The translations under genes were made by a program, and so were the position numbers. A stretch of 64,000 bases of DNA from Cervus elaphus (Eukaryota > Chordata > Mammalia > Artiodactyla > Cervidae): NCBI RefSeq assembly GCF_910594005.1, contig NC_057815.1, positions 84,863,552 to 84,927,551 of the forward strand, written 5' to 3'. The notes under the pieces were generated by a model. The model saw only the letters and a list, made by a program, of their open reading frames with translations. It made no database searches and was not told the origin of the DNA. The stretch's first letter is position 1; each line of letters opens with the position of its first letter. Of the stretch, positions 32,723 to 44,160 are shown piece by piece.

Positions 32723-32994
32723 CAATCCTTCAGGATCTCAGAAGTATAATTAATTCTATGTCAATTCTCTCAAGGGTCCAAAGGGACCCTAGGATAAGCA
32801 AATCATTAAAGCACCATTCCAGCTACCAGAAAATTAAAAAAGAAAGAAAGTCAATTCTCATCATCTACGGTAGCTTATCCAGGAACCTATATTCCTGAAA
32901 TTAAGCCTTTGATACTGCCAAAATCTATTGCAGTGACTCAGTGATGCCTGAGAGGTGTCAGGAGGAGAAACCCTTCATTGTATTAGCTTTGCCG

Positions 32995-33066
32995 GCATGC
33001 GTGTATACTGTCTCCTCAGTCCTGTCCGACTCTGTGCGACTTTATGGACTGCAGCCCACCAGGCTC
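32995..33066 (-). mobile_element. Short Bov-tA fragment, antisense
   Basis: About 70 bp of the 3' body only (CTCAGTCCTGTCCGACTCTG through ACTGCAGCCCACCAGGCTC). Confidence 0.82.
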
Positions 33067-33470
33067 AAATGCCAATCAACTTGGGTCTCCCTTGAGAACA
33101 CCAACTCTGAATTTATTATTAGTTGGGAGATGTCTTCCATCATTAGATTTTTTCCATTTATTTTATCATTTGTCTGGGGCAGGGTGCAGTCATGTAAAGT
33201 ATCTCTTTAAGCAGAGAGACCTTCAGGATAATTGTATTTATTAATCTTTAAAAATTTCCAAAGTGGCAGCCACTTACTGAGCCATCATTTAATTTCATTC
33301 AGAGTATTAAAAATCTCTTGGTTTTCACTTTTTCTTTGTTCCCATATCTCTGACACCTTCATGGTGAAATGGTAAAACCATCTGCAGATTCTTTAGTGAA
33401 TGGGCATTTTATACCAGTAACAGCAGTGTTTGACTCTTGCTGTAATTGTTAAAGCCTAAGTAATGTTTCC

Positions 33471-33684
33471 TGCGCTTCCCTGGTGGCTCAGATGGTAAAG
33501 AAACTGCCCATAATGCAGGAGACCAGGGTTCAATCCCTGGGCCGGGATGATCTCCTGGAGAAGGGAATGGCAACCTACTTCAGTATTCTTGCCTGGAGAA
33601 TTCCAAGGACAAAGGAGGCTGGTGAGCTACAGTCCATGAGGTCGCAGAGTCAGGCACAACTGAGTGACTCTTACACACACACAG
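33471..33684 (+). mobile_element. Bov-tA SINE, full length
   Basis: Sense copy from TGCGCTTCCCTGGTGGCTCA to a CACACACACA tail. Perfect 11-bp TSD, GTAATGTTTCC, at 33460-33470 and 33685-33695. Confidence 0.96.
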
Positions 33685-33695
33685 GTAATGTTTCC

Positions 33696-34993
33696 AAGGG
33701 TATTCCCAAGCTGCTCTTGGTCCTTTGGAAGCTAGAGGTACCCTGAGCACCAAAGTCTCTGCTTACGCTTCTCAGACACTATCACGCTTCAACTCTTGAA
33801 TGTTCCAGACACTGAGCAGCATTTGCTTTTGATCCATCATTTTTTTGAAGCTGTGGCAAAATGCCTCTAGTATTCTGATTTCTTCATATATTACTTTGTA
33901 CTTTCAGAAAGTTCACCCACTTGACTTCCTAAGAGTTAAACCTGCTTATTAAATTTCATCTGATTTTATCTTTATTTTATCTAGGACTGTTTTATCTAGG
34001 GCTGATTTTATCTAGGGCTTTTTGCTGGAAGTAAGTGCCTTCGTTTTATTACTTTCCTTTCCTTTCTGGCCCTGACATTTGTTTTTCTAACAGGCTTCTT
34101 TACAATTTGCTTTACGGTAAGATTTAGTAAAATTTCATAAGTGATATGAAATTAATGAGTTCTGTCAGAAGCATCTACACTCACCTTAGTATATTGGATT
34201 AGCCTACCCAGTGACTAGTCTCCTGTCAGAGAGTTAATAACCCAGACCTGCAGCTGAATAAAACATTCTCCCACTATTAAAGAAGAGAGACACTTTTATT
34301 AACGAAAGAACAAAACCAAGCTGGTCACATATTTCTCCTGAATGGAAGAGGAAGTGCCAGTACACAGAGGGAATGAAAAGCACATGATTTCAAGAGACAC
34401 AGAGTTTAAAACAGATTCTGCACGGGGTGGAAGTTCATTTATAAAGGCATTCTCAGTTGTATGAGAGCCCGGAAACTTACTGCTCATGTGCCCTTCTGCA
34501 AATGTAGGTTCAAAGAGCTAATTGAGATAATCAGAGACAATGAAACAAGAATTTGTGAGTTGGGTGGTGAGGCACTGGAGAACTTTGAGAACTGCCATGC
34601 CAAGTAAACATATACATTTTAGACACATACAAAACCCCCAAATCTTCAACAAGAATGCATGCTGAAGGCAAACAAACCTTCATCATCTGGGGCTTTCATT
34701 CCAAGATGTATGAGCAGACATTTGGGCATGGTAGAAAGAAGTGATAATAGCATATAAAAATCTTCATTGAATAAGGGAGTGCCGTAATTATTGTATTACT
34801 CCTAATCTAAACACATAGGATATTTTTTAAGTGTGATTTTTAAGTATAAATATAATTACTAGCAAAAATATCAAGCAGGACATGAAACTATAAGAGAAGA
34901 AAAAACTCATGAAATCAAACTCAGAAAATGAAAGAAGTAATTCATATAAATGTAAAATACATGTGTAACTTAACCAGCTACAATGGAATCATG
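33696..34993. other. Unassigned sequence
   Basis: No gene or repeat family recognised except a degenerate 3-copy run of TTTTATCTAGG(A/G)CTG-type units at 33962-34020. Open frames are short. Confidence 0.35.
33962..34020. repeat. Degenerate short tandem repeat, about 3 units of 17-18 bp
   Basis: TTTTATCTAGGACTG, TTTTATCTAGGGCTG and TTTTATCTAGGGCTT follow each other with small spacers. Confidence 0.8.
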
Positions 34994-35131
34994 CTTGCTT
35001 GCGCTTAAGCTCAGTCATAGTTGCCATGTCCTCCCCCAGAGGATTTTCCTGACCCAAGGATCGAATCCGTGGCTCCTGTGGCTCCTGAATTGGCAGGCAA
35101 ATTCTTTTCCACTGAGCCACCTGGGAAGCCC
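34994..35131 (-). mobile_element. Internally deleted Bov-tA SINE, antisense
   Basis: Antisense copy with the 3' tip (GCTCAGTCATAGTTGCCATG) joined to the tRNA half, missing about 80 bp of body. Imperfect TSD: AATGGAATCATG at 34982-34993 and AACAGAATCATA at 35134-35145. Confidence 0.85.
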
Positions 35132-35239
35132 ATAACAGAATCATAGATGTATTAAAATATTTTTAAATACAGCTACTCTTTTTCAGTCAATAAAACATAA
35201 TTCATGCAAATGCAATTTATAAGCTCTAAGACAAATAAA

Positions 35240-35370
35240 TGCTGCTGCTGCTAAGTCACTTCAGTCGTGTCCGACTCTGTGCAACCCCGTAGACGGCAGC
35301 CCACCAGGCTCCCCCATCCCTGGGATTTTCCAGGCAAGAGTACTGGAGTGGGTTGCCATTGCCTTCTCCA
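35240..35370 (-). mobile_element. Bov-A2-type SINE unit, antisense
   Basis: Starts GCTGCTGCTGCTAAGTCACT, contains GTCGTGTCCGACTCTGTGCA and ends GCCATTGCCTTCTCCA. This is one Bov-A unit without a tRNA head, with the TGC-repeat tail typical of Bov-A2. Confidence 0.9.
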
Positions 35371-35730
35371 CTAAAACAAATGAGACAGTGTCAAATTTGA
35401 CAACTAAAACTTTGGACAAATTTTTACAAGAAAAGCAAATAGATATAATAGAAGCAATATTAATATATAATTTAAATTTCAGAAAGAAATAAGAGCATTG
35501 CATGGAAATAAATTAGGATATAAAGTCACAGATCACATTGTCTAGTAATACAGGATCAACATAAATAAAGAAAAAAGAGGTACACACACAGTAAATTATT
35601 GTAAGATCCTGGGAAACCTCTACCAGATCACGAAACATTGTTAAAATGACATAGAGCTTGAATCATTAATATATTAGCTGAGAGATTTGGACTTTGTAAG
35701 TAAACAAAAATATGTTTAAATCCTACTTCT
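35371..35730. other. Unassigned AT-rich sequence
   Basis: No gene or repeat family recognised. Confidence 0.3.
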
Positions 35731-35740
35731 CAGCTTGCAA

Positions 35741-35947
35741 GCTTTCCTGGTGGCTCAGACAGTAACTAATCTGCCTGCAATACAGGAGATGTGGGTTTGG
35801 TCCCTGGGTTGAGAAGAATCCCCGGAGAAAGGAATGGCTTACCCACTCCAGTATTCTTGCCTGGAGGACCTCATGGACAGAGGAGCCTGACAGGCTACAG
35901 TCCACGGGGGTGCAGAGTCAGACACGACTTAGTGACCAACATTTTCA
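35741..35947 (+). mobile_element. Bov-tA SINE, sense arm of an inverted SINE pair
   Basis: Full sense copy with a perfect 10-bp TSD, CAGCTTGCAA, at 35731-35740 and 35948-35957. The next SINE, in opposite orientation, starts immediately after the right TSD copy. Confidence 0.95.
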
Positions 35948-35957
35948 CAGCTTGCAA

Positions 35958-36165
35958 TGTGCATGTGTGCTCAGCTGTGTCCGACTCTTTGCAACTCTAC
36001 GGACTGTAGCTCACCAGACTCCTGTGTCTGTGGGATTTTCCAGGCAAGAGTACTGGACGGGGTTGCCATTTCCTCCTTCAGGGGATCTTCCCGACTCAGA
36101 GATCAAATCTGCATCTCCTGTGTCTCCTACATTGCAAGCAGATTCTTTACTACTGAACCACTGAA
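35958..36165 (-). mobile_element. Bov-tA SINE, antisense arm of an inverted SINE pair
   Basis: Antisense copy from GTGCATGTGTGCTCAGCTGT to TTTACTACTGAACCACTGAA. It faces the sense copy across about 10 bp, giving an imperfect inverted repeat of about 200 bp per arm. Confidence 0.9.
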
Positions 36166-37512
36166 TAGAAGCAACTTCTTTGGGTGAGTCTGTCTACAGA
36201 AGACCCAGTGGCCTCATGGGTACAATGCAGAAAAGAACAACAAGCAGCTTTCTGGATTATTGTGACATTAGCAATGTGACATAGAAAAAAATGTTTGGTA
36301 CACTGCTTAATATATAGAAGAATTGCAAAATATTTTAATTATGATGATCATTACTACTCTTATGAGGTATGGACAATTTATCATAAAACCAATTCACAAA
36401 AATCTCAATAAGTGTAAGTGATCTATAGTACAAGAAACACAGAAATTAATATCAAAAGTTTACATTTACTATAAATATAGTAAAATTAATATATTTTCAC
36501 AAATAAAATTCCTTTTCATAATTAAATAGCTATTGTTTATAAATTAAAATTAGAGTAAAAAGAGTGAAAAAGACATTATTACTCAGGAGTCAATAATGTT
36601 AAAGAGAACAGACATGTTGTTCCCTTAAACTCAGGAATTAGACAAAGATTCCCACCACAAGACAATCAACAGTAAGCAGTATACTTATTATTAAAACACA
36701 TTTTACTGAAGGATGTAACTTTCAATTTAAATAAATGAGGGGAAAAACTTAATGACTTTCTGTATAGTAGCCTCAATATGTCAATTGTCTCTTAATGAGT
36801 TTATAAATGCTCAATTTACCTGTTAATGAATGTATAGAATGATTCCAATTGAAGTCAAAATTCCATATAATTTTTAAAATATTTAACAAAGTTGTTTTAA
36901 ACATCATATACAAGAAAAAAGGGTGATAATTACTAGAATATTTTTGAAAAAAGACTAATGTGAAGAAATAGATTACTAAATAAACTATTTAGAACTATTT
37001 CTATTCAATAATTATATATGTATATCTTACAATAATTTAAGTTTGTGACATTTTCTCAAGAACAAACAGGCTGATGAAAGAAAGAATATATATAATTTAT
37101 AAAACATTAGTGAAAGTAAACTTGGCACTTGCCTATGGGGAAAGAAAGTATTTTTTAATAATAATAATTGGGAGAATTGACTAAATAAGAGACAAGAATT
37201 TAAAACCACCTCTCTCATACACACTATAAAAATTTTCTTTTTATCTTATCCATGAACTGCAACTTTTGCATTCATGCACTCACATTTTTTATAACACATT
37301 TTCTTCACTGTCTTTAAAATTAATACATATACATCATGGAAGATGGGAATGTAGGGAAATTGCATGGAAGATATTAAACAATATTTATGGATCTTATTAA
37401 CTAAAGATAGCTGTGGCTAACACTCAGTATTATAGTTTGTCCAGCTTCTCTATATATATGCATATATATCTATATATATATTAGCTATACTTTGTCCAGC
37501 CTCTTTATACAT
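36166..37512. other. Unassigned AT-rich sequence
   Basis: No gene or repeat family recognised in 1.3 kb of about 70% A+T. Includes a TATA-rich run near 37450-37480 and a repeated TTTGTCCAGC motif at about 37437-37500. Confidence 0.3.
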
Positions 37513-37738
37513 ATGGCTTCCTTGGTGGCTCAGATGGTAAAGAATCTGCCTTCAGTGCGGTAGAGCCAGGTTCAATCCCTCGGTTGGGAAGATCCTCTGA
37601 AAAAGGGAAATGGCAACCCACTCCAGTATTCTTGCCTGAAGAATTCTGTGGACAGAGGAGCCTGGCGGGCTACAGTCCATGGGGTCACAAAGAGTCAGAC
37701 ACAACCTAGTGACTAACACTTTCACTTTTATATGTGTG

Positions 37739-37779
<41 letters not shown>
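37513..37779 (+). mobile_element. Bov-tA SINE with (CA)n microsatellite
   Basis: Sense copy from GGCTTCCTTGGTGGCTCAGA to GACTAACACTTTCACTTT (about 37728). It is followed by TATGTGTGTATA and a (CA)n run of about 19 units at 37742-37779, which probably grew at the SINE tail. Confidence 0.92.
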
Positions 37780-37783
<4 letters not shown>

Positions 37784-37929
37784 CACTTAAAACTTCTTGC
37801 TGCCAGGCAAGACTTAGCATAGAAAAATCTTTGGGAGTTACCCCTGATAGCCCACCCTCTGCCCATCACTCCATTTGGGCTGCACAAATAGGCCTTCTGA
37901 CCCCACAGGTCCATGACAGTGGAGATGGG

Positions 37930-38260
37930 AGAATCCACTGAAAAAAGCCTCAAATATATAGACTCAGAGAACAGACTTTTAGTTGCAGGGGGGAAGGAGA
38001 GGGGGAGGGGATGGTTAGGGAGTTTGGGATGGACACACACACCCTGTTACACTTCTAATTGATAACCAACAAGGACCTACTGTCTAGCACATGGAACTCT
38101 GCTCAACCTTATGTGGCAGTCTGGATGTGAGGAGAGCTTGGGGGAGAATGGATACATGCATATGTATGGTTGAGTACTGTTGTTATTCACCTGAAACTAT
38201 CACAACATTGCTCATCAGCTACACCCCAATACAAAATAAAAAGTTTAAAAATAAACATAA
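37930..38260 (+). mobile_element. L1 (artiodactyl type) 3' UTR
   Basis: Contains GGGAGTTTGGGATGGACACA, TGATAACCAACAAGGACCTA, TAGCACATGGAACTCTGCTC, GGATACATGCATATGTATGG and CTACACCCCAATACAAAATAA. Ends in an A-rich tail. Confidence 0.85.
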
Positions 38261-38320
38261 AATGCATATGAGGAAACAACGCATGTCATGGCAATTCTGT
38301 GGGAGAGAAGAGAATTCTGC

Positions 38321-38390
38321 TGAACTCCAATACTCCAATTAGATCAGAGCGGCCGTGTGTATGCGTGCAAAATTCTGTCTCTGTCTTATC
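38321..38390 (+). repeat. Left arm of an unassigned 71-bp inverted repeat
   Basis: Starts TGAACTCCAA and ends GTCTTATC. It pairs, inverted, with 39154-39224: 7 mismatches and one 1-base gap, about 89% identity. Both arms keep AATTAGATCAGAGCGGC and TGCAAAATTCTGTCTCTG exactly. Several differences look like CpG decay, since this arm has CG where the other has TA or CA. Confidence 0.93.
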
Positions 38391-38639
38391 ATTGAAATGG
38401 AGGCTATATGATTTGGATTTTAAGAATATAGATTTTAAAACTAGGCAGTAACATACCAGCTTGGTGAACTCAAGCTGATTTTTTCAGCTCATTGTTCTTC
38501 AGTCTTTCTCTAAAAATTAGCAGCACTACAGAAGCAATGTCTTAGGATGTCCCAGTTTTGAGTGAATTAAATGAAATAATACATGACAAGAGTTTTGAGG
38601 TCAAAATATATAATAATATAGTTAGTGATTAACAGAGTG

Positions 38640-38935
38640 ATTTCAGAGGCTCGTTTGTCTAGATTTTTCTTTCAGTTCCATCACTTGGGTAAGTTTTTAA
38701 ATCGTTCTGTGCTTCTCTTTCCTCATTTGTAAAATAGTGGTAGTAATTATACCACTATGTAGGCTTACTGTGAATATAATGAGTTCACACACAGCAAGGT
38801 TTAGAAGAATGCCTGGCATTTCTAGAAATGTCAGATTTTTCTGTCACCGTATTATAGATGAGAAAACTGAGGCATAGAGAAGTGAAGTGATTTGCTCAAT
38901 GTCACCAGCAACTCAATGGAAAAAAGTTTGCATTG
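38640..38935 (+). mobile_element. MIR fossils inside the inverted-repeat spacer
   Basis: A sense MIR at 38640-38822 (CACTTGGGTAAGTTTTTAAATCG, TCTTTCCTCATTTGTAAAATAG, AGAAGAATGCCTGGCA). A separate antisense MIR piece is at 38845-38935 (TAGATGAGAAAACTGAGGCA, then GTGATTTGCTCAATGTCACC). Confidence 0.72.
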
Positions 38936-39153
38936 AAACGCAGGCATTAGATTTCATAGTTTATTTTCTTAACTATTGTAATGCCTGTGTTTAATAAATA
39001 TTATGTATTATTTTTATTGTTAGTAGTTAAGTCAGAGGTGGCACACAAGGATGATTTCAAAACATTTTCTAAAAACTAGAAAAAAACAAAGATTAAGAAA
39101 TGAGTCTTGCTCATTTCTTGGATAGTTATTGCTATAACTATATATTGATATAA

Positions 39154-39224
39154 GATAAGCCAGAGACAGAATTTTGCATGAATACACATAGCCGCTCTGA
39201 TCTAATTGAAGCATTTGGAGTTCA
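39154..39224 (-). repeat. Right arm of an unassigned 71-bp inverted repeat
   Basis: Reverse complement of the left arm at 38321-38390. The 763-bp spacer contains ordinary sequence and two MIR pieces. Neither arm matches a repeat family I know. The outer flanks (AATTCTGC left, TATAAGAT right) do not form an 8-bp TSD. Confidence 0.93.
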
Positions 39225-40085
39225 TATAAGATACATATTGCTCCTATGTACGTATGTACGTATGTATATAAGTATCAATACCTATCCATTTATGTATATC
39301 ACATTTAATCCTCTACCTCTACAATCCATATAATATGATTCTCATTTAGATAAAGATTGAGTGTGAGGAATGCTATGCTTTAATTATATGTGAAACTAAC
39401 ATTAGAATTAAAGTCTAACCTCAAAGCCTGGGCCTTTCTAGGACACAACACTACGCCAATGTCTTAATATTGGTTCTGATGTTCATTGTGCTCCTGCATA
39501 GTCACTGTACTCAGAACCAAGGGTTGTTTCATATTTAGAGTAACCTGCAGAAGACACTTCCATTGCCTTGGTTTCCCTGGAAATCTCAGGCTCTGAGGAC
39601 CATCAACATGGGGGGGTCAGGAGATGGCAAAGTGAAATAATCAGACTTTCACTGACGACTTCCTCCCTCCCCACTCAAAAGAACCTTTTCCAGAAAAGCA
39701 GAAATCCAAAATGGGTCCATGACAAAATACTAATAATACAGTAGTTCCCATCTTCAAAGCCTTTGATATTGCCAAGTGTTCTATTGGACAGAAAACGTCA
39801 ACACTCTTTCTCCTCCTTTGATCTGGATCTTGAATTATTTGACATTCTGGGGCCCAGAGTCTACCCTTTCAAGGTTTTTCAGGGTAGTTGCTCCACAGCT
39901 ATGCTGTCTATGTTTCATTTCTGAGTATACACTACAGCTTCATTCAGGAGAGAGGGGATTGCTTCAGTAGTAGGCACTTACTAGCTACCTCCTCAGCTTC
40001 CTTTTTTTCTGCCAGCAAGAGTTATATTTCTTTTTGGTAAATTACTTCTTTACCATTGCGCTACAGCCTTACTTTTGGTAGAGAC
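39225..40085. other. Unassigned sequence
   Basis: No gene or repeat family recognised. A short GTACGTAT tandem lies at 39245-39268. Confidence 0.3.
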
Positions 40086-40100
40086 TGACCCCCAATTCCT

Positions 40101-40319
40101 GGGCTGCCCAAGTGGCGTTAGGGGTAAAGAATCCGCCTGCCAATGCAGGGGACTCAGGAGACATGGGTACAACCCCTGGGTCCGGAAGATCCCCTGGAGT
40201 AGGAAATGGCAACCTGCTCCAGTATTCTTGCCTGGGAAATACTATGGACAGAGGAGCCTGGCGGGCTACAGACCACGGGATCACAAAGAGTCCCACACGA
40301 CTGAGCCACTGAACACTCA
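40101..40319 (+). mobile_element. Bov-tA SINE, full length
   Basis: Sense copy from GGGCTGCCCAAGTGGCGTTA to GAGCCACTGAACACTCA. Imperfect TSD: TGACCCCCAATTCCT at 40086-40100 and TGACCCCATTCCT at 40320-40332. Confidence 0.93.
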
Positions 40320-40332
40320 TGACCCCATTCCT

Positions 40333-40928
40333 AGTTTCAGAGGCGGAGCCTGATTGGTCTAAGCTAAAGCTCCATCCCCTCCAACTACAGTGACTGGTTC
40401 AGGAATGGATGAAGGATCAAGTTTTGGCCAATGAAAGAGACTGAATCTAAATGTCTAAGCACCATGTATCTTATCTTAGATGCTTAGTCTTGGCTAAGTT
40501 ACAATGCATAAATTTCTCCATCTATAAATTTATATATAAAATTTGATAGGAGAATTACTAATAGATACATGCTTACTGAATGCCATGAGAATTATTGAAT
40601 GTGTAACTCCTTAGTTTAGTTGTGCAATGCTTAAGGTCCTTGGGGCCCTCCACTGTTCATCATGGCAAAAAGAAGCTATTAATTCAATAGAGAAATGCTA
40701 GTGAAAACAATTCCTTTTAAAGATGAAAAGTGCACTGATCAGAAGGTGGAGTGGCTAGACCTAAAGGTATGAAAATATGCTTCAATACAGTACGAATTTC
40801 TTTTTTGTTTAATTGGAAAATATTGCTTTCTAATCCATTCCTGATCACCTTGATCTTGTTTATTCAGTTGAACTTTCCCACCCGCCCCGCCCCCCCTCAC
40901 CGACCCCGAGCCAGAATTCTCATTATTA
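40333..40928. other. Unassigned sequence with a C-rich patch
   Basis: Contains GGCGGAGCCTGATTGG at 40342-40357 and a later GGCCAATG, more likely part of an old DNA-transposon fossil than a promoter. A C-run (about 40879-40898) gives a local GC peak. Confidence 0.35.
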
Positions 40929-40938
40929 AAAGAGGCAT

Positions 40939-41159
40939 GAAAAGAGTTAGTCTCTCAGTCATGTCTGGACTCTTTGCAACCCCATGGACTGTAGCCTACC
41001 AGGATCCTCTGTCCTTGGGATTCTCCAGGCAAGAATGCTGGAGTGGGTTGCCATGCCCTCCTCCAGGGGATCTTCCTGATCCAGAGATAAAACTCACATC
41101 TCTTAAGTCTCCTGCATTACAGGAAGATTCTTTACCACTGAGCTACCCTGGAAGCCCTC
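40939..41159 (-). mobile_element. Bov-tA SINE, antisense, full length
   Basis: Antisense copy from GAAAAGAGTTAGTCTCTCAG to GAGCTACCCTGGAAGCCCTC. Perfect 10-bp TSD, AAAGAGGCAT, at 40929-40938 and 41160-41169. Confidence 0.95.
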
Positions 41160-41169
41160 AAAGAGGCAT

Positions 41170-41534
41170 AGGGCTCCTTAATTGCTGCAAAACAATGTGA
41201 AAAATATCAGAAGTTACTGGTTTCAGAGAAGTCGCTACTAATGCTAAATCCATTAATTTCCTCATTTGGACAATAAAATAATCACCAGGTTCCACTGAGG
41301 TACAAATTCCTGTTGCTGCCTGTTGTCACCTTGTAAAATTCTCACTTCATTCACTGCTATTGAACAACTCACTGCTATTTTAGAACAATAAATTTTAGCT
41401 TCGTTATTCAAAAAGACCAAACTGTTATCTAAATAAGCTACTGATTGAGTCATTTCTGGTCTTTGCCATAATTCACACCAATGTTTAAAAATTCTAATCA
41501 CTATTAATTATAACCCAGATGCAAAATAATAATA
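41170..41534. other. Unassigned sequence
   Basis: No gene or repeat family recognised. A 79-codon minus-strand frame at 41262-41501 has no motif. Confidence 0.3.
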
Positions 41535-41720
41535 ACAGTTAACTTTTCTTGAGTGTTTTCTTGTGCCCGAGATTGTTGTTAGCAATTTATACATATTAAC
41601 TAATTTAAACTTCCCAACCTAGTCTGATTGGATAGGTTTATTGTTATCATAAACTTCATTTTAGGGGTGAGACAAGGCATGCACAGAGAATTAATGCAAC
41701 TTGCTCATGTTTTTTTCACT
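41535..41720 (-). mobile_element. MIR SINE fossil, antisense
   Basis: Antisense MIR order: TTGTTGTTAGCAATTTATACATATTAACTAATTTAAACTTCCC, GGATAGGTTTATTGTTATC, then ACAGAGAATTAATGCAACTTGCTCATG. Confidence 0.72.
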
Positions 41721-42164
41721 AGTATGATAGCCTGGATGGGAACTCAGACAGTCTGTCTCCTGGAGTCAGTCTCCTATTGACTGCAGGACACAGCAAAATG
41801 TAATTGCTACCTCCTCAGTTTTCCCACGTGCCTTTTGCAATAGTAGCAGACCCATGTTATACATTATAGTTTAGCTACGCCAGATCAGGAGACTGGGCCT
41901 CCCAAATTCTTTTTGCAAAATAAATAAATAAATAAATGAACCCTATCAAAAGTTATAGGTAGCAGGCAGACAGTATAGACAATCTGATTTATGAGTAGAC
42001 CTAATGAATAAACAGGAAAATTATAAAATTGATTTTGAATGTTTATTGTAGCTTTAGGGAAGTCCTCTTTTATTTTAATATTCACTGAAACAGTCCAAAC
42101 ACCTGAATACAAAAAGTTTAGGACAAAAAAGAGAGAAACAGCTAGGAACTAAACAACGTTAAGC
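41721..42164. other. Unassigned sequence
   Basis: Contains an (AAAT)n run at about 41917-41938. Nothing else recognised. Confidence 0.35.
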
Positions 42165-42280
42165 TTGATGTTGTTCAGTCGCCAAGTCATGTCCAACTCT
42201 TTTTGACCCCATGGATTGCAGCACGCCAGGCCTCGCTGGCCCTCACCATCTCCTGGAGTTTGCCCAAGTTCATGTCCGCT
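42165..42280 (-). mobile_element. Short BovB 3' end, antisense
   Basis: About 115 bp: GATGTTGTTCAGTCGCCAAG, TTGCAGCACGCCAGGCCTCG and TTGCCCAAGTTCATGTCCGC. Strongly 5'-truncated. Confidence 0.88.
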
Positions 42281-43964
42281 GAAGCTATTACGAAGCAAGT
42301 TTATTTTGCTTGTATCTGAATGGAATTGTTGTATCTGAATCAAAGAGTAAACACAAAACTGTGTCTAAAACACACAATAACTTCCAAGTTGTTTTTTAAT
42401 TTTTAAATTCTAATTACTTTTAATAATTATTTTAAAGGTAATACATGACATATTTATTTTTTCATATTTAGAAACAGCCAAGTGTCCTTCTGGGAAGAAT
42501 GAGACTAAGCTGTTCCTTATTTTTCTTTTATGCTTCAAATATAATCTTTCTTTTCCCCACCTCCCTTCTAAATTAGCCTGCTCTTTTATCCATCTTATCA
42601 AACCCCTATCCTCTGTTTACAAACAGGAAAGCTAAACTGATACATTAATTCCTGGTTATGAAAAGGGGTACATTTACTGACCCTTATTTATATATAATAT
42701 AATCACTTTATGTTTGTAAAGTCTAAAGAAAAGAAGTGACAACAAGAACAGTCCTAGAATAATGAGTCCAATTAAATAAAACAAACCAAGTGAAAACAGC
42801 TGAAAATTTTAAAAAGGGAAAAAAGAACTTTTAAAGTTATTCTTTCTCCCTGATCTTGCTTCATTATGAGTTTTCCAAAACAGAAAGAAAGAAGGAAGGG
42901 AGGAAGAGAGAACACACAAAAGCAAAGGTTCCATAGGCCGGGGGAGATCGTGGATAACAAGTTTTCTTAAATGTTTCTACTTTCTCATTTATGTTCTTCA
43001 TTTTTGGCTTTTCTGTTTCATTGTCCCCAGGCACCTGGGCTTTGATGGAGATGCAAACTCAGCAACTCCCATGAAGCCCGTGCCGCCTGTTACCTTTATA
43101 ATCAGCCCACATGATAATTACTGTCATATATATAATCAGTGTTCCTGAACACCTTCAATTACTATTGCTGAGTGATAGGGCAGACATGTGTTTTTGTTTT
43201 ACATTTTATGAGATAGGCAATGGATGTAAATTTACTATTTTGCACAATCAGATGCTATTTCATCATAATGTAATTAGTCAATTAATGAACAAATCTTGCT
43301 GAGCATTTAACACAACTCCAGAATGTGACATAGTCTTAAGGTCCAAGGCTAACTGAGAGGAGTGTATTTCCTATTGATGTAGTAACCATAATTCTAAATT
43401 TTGCCTGAAATAAAGTAATTTATTACAAATGAAAATACATGTCACCCATGTAAGTTTTGGTTTAAATAATGATTTCTACTTCTAAAAGAAAAATGGAAGA
43501 CTACTGTAATAAAGTATCAAAAATATGGGAAGTATGCATGTTGTGAGCCTGCTGTATATGTCAAACACTGGTCCGACTGGCATAAAATCTCCTTTGGTGT
43601 ATTAGAATATTTGACGTCAAGATCTACAGATGAATGTGAACGTTACAGGTACTGCATTAGCAGAGGTCTGGTAACTAACTCATCAGAACCAGTCATTGGG
43701 AATTGCATTACACAAGCGAGGAAATGTTATGAGCACACTAAAATTCAGATTCAAATAAAACTCTTTCCTTGCACCCAAAATAAACACAAGGTATCTTTCC
43801 AAACCACTTTTTCTGTATGTAAACGAAATGGTTGAGAATCCATGGCCCTGATAGCATTTCTGTACCATTAGAACAATGCTCATCTTTACGGTCTTCAAAT
43901 TTCACTCCGTAGGCAGTTTTTCCTGCTTAGAGACTCGCTGGTTCTTGAAGTACTATTGCACAGT
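42281..43964. other. Unassigned sequence
   Basis: No gene or repeat family recognised in 1.7 kb. A purine-rich block (about 42881-42910) and short frames of up to 74 codons without motifs. A long stretch apparently free of ruminant SINEs, so a fair candidate for conserved unique sequence. Confidence 0.3.
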
Positions 43965-44160
43965 GCGGGTTAGAATTTGGAAACTGGAGTCTGACTACCT
44001 GCCTTCAAATCCCTGTTTGTCATCTACTCATTCCTATAAATTTAACTTCTTTTTGTCAGTTTTATCATCTATAAAAAGGATCGTGATAATAATGTTGTGT
44101 ACCTCCTAACTATTTGTGTGAATTAAATTAGTTTATACATAGAAAGTGCTTAACACAGGA
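43965..44160 (+). mobile_element. MIR SINE fossil
   Basis: Sense MIR: GGAGTCTGACTACCTGCCTTCAAATCCCTG, TTTATCATCTATAAAAAGGAT and ACATAGAAAGTGCTTAACACAGG. Confidence 0.78.

Noticed and set aside
37552..38040. 162-codon minus-strand frame with a run of Cys-Val repeats
   Set aside because: Formed by reading through a Bov-tA, its (CA)n tail and an L1 3' end.
40340..40440. GC box plus inverted CCAAT motifs resembling a promoter
   Set aside because: No CpG island, no transcript structure nearby, and the sequence resembles an old interspersed DNA-transposon fossil.
40751..41200. 149-codon plus-strand frame
   Set aside because: Its second half is an antisense Bov-tA; the first half has no motif.
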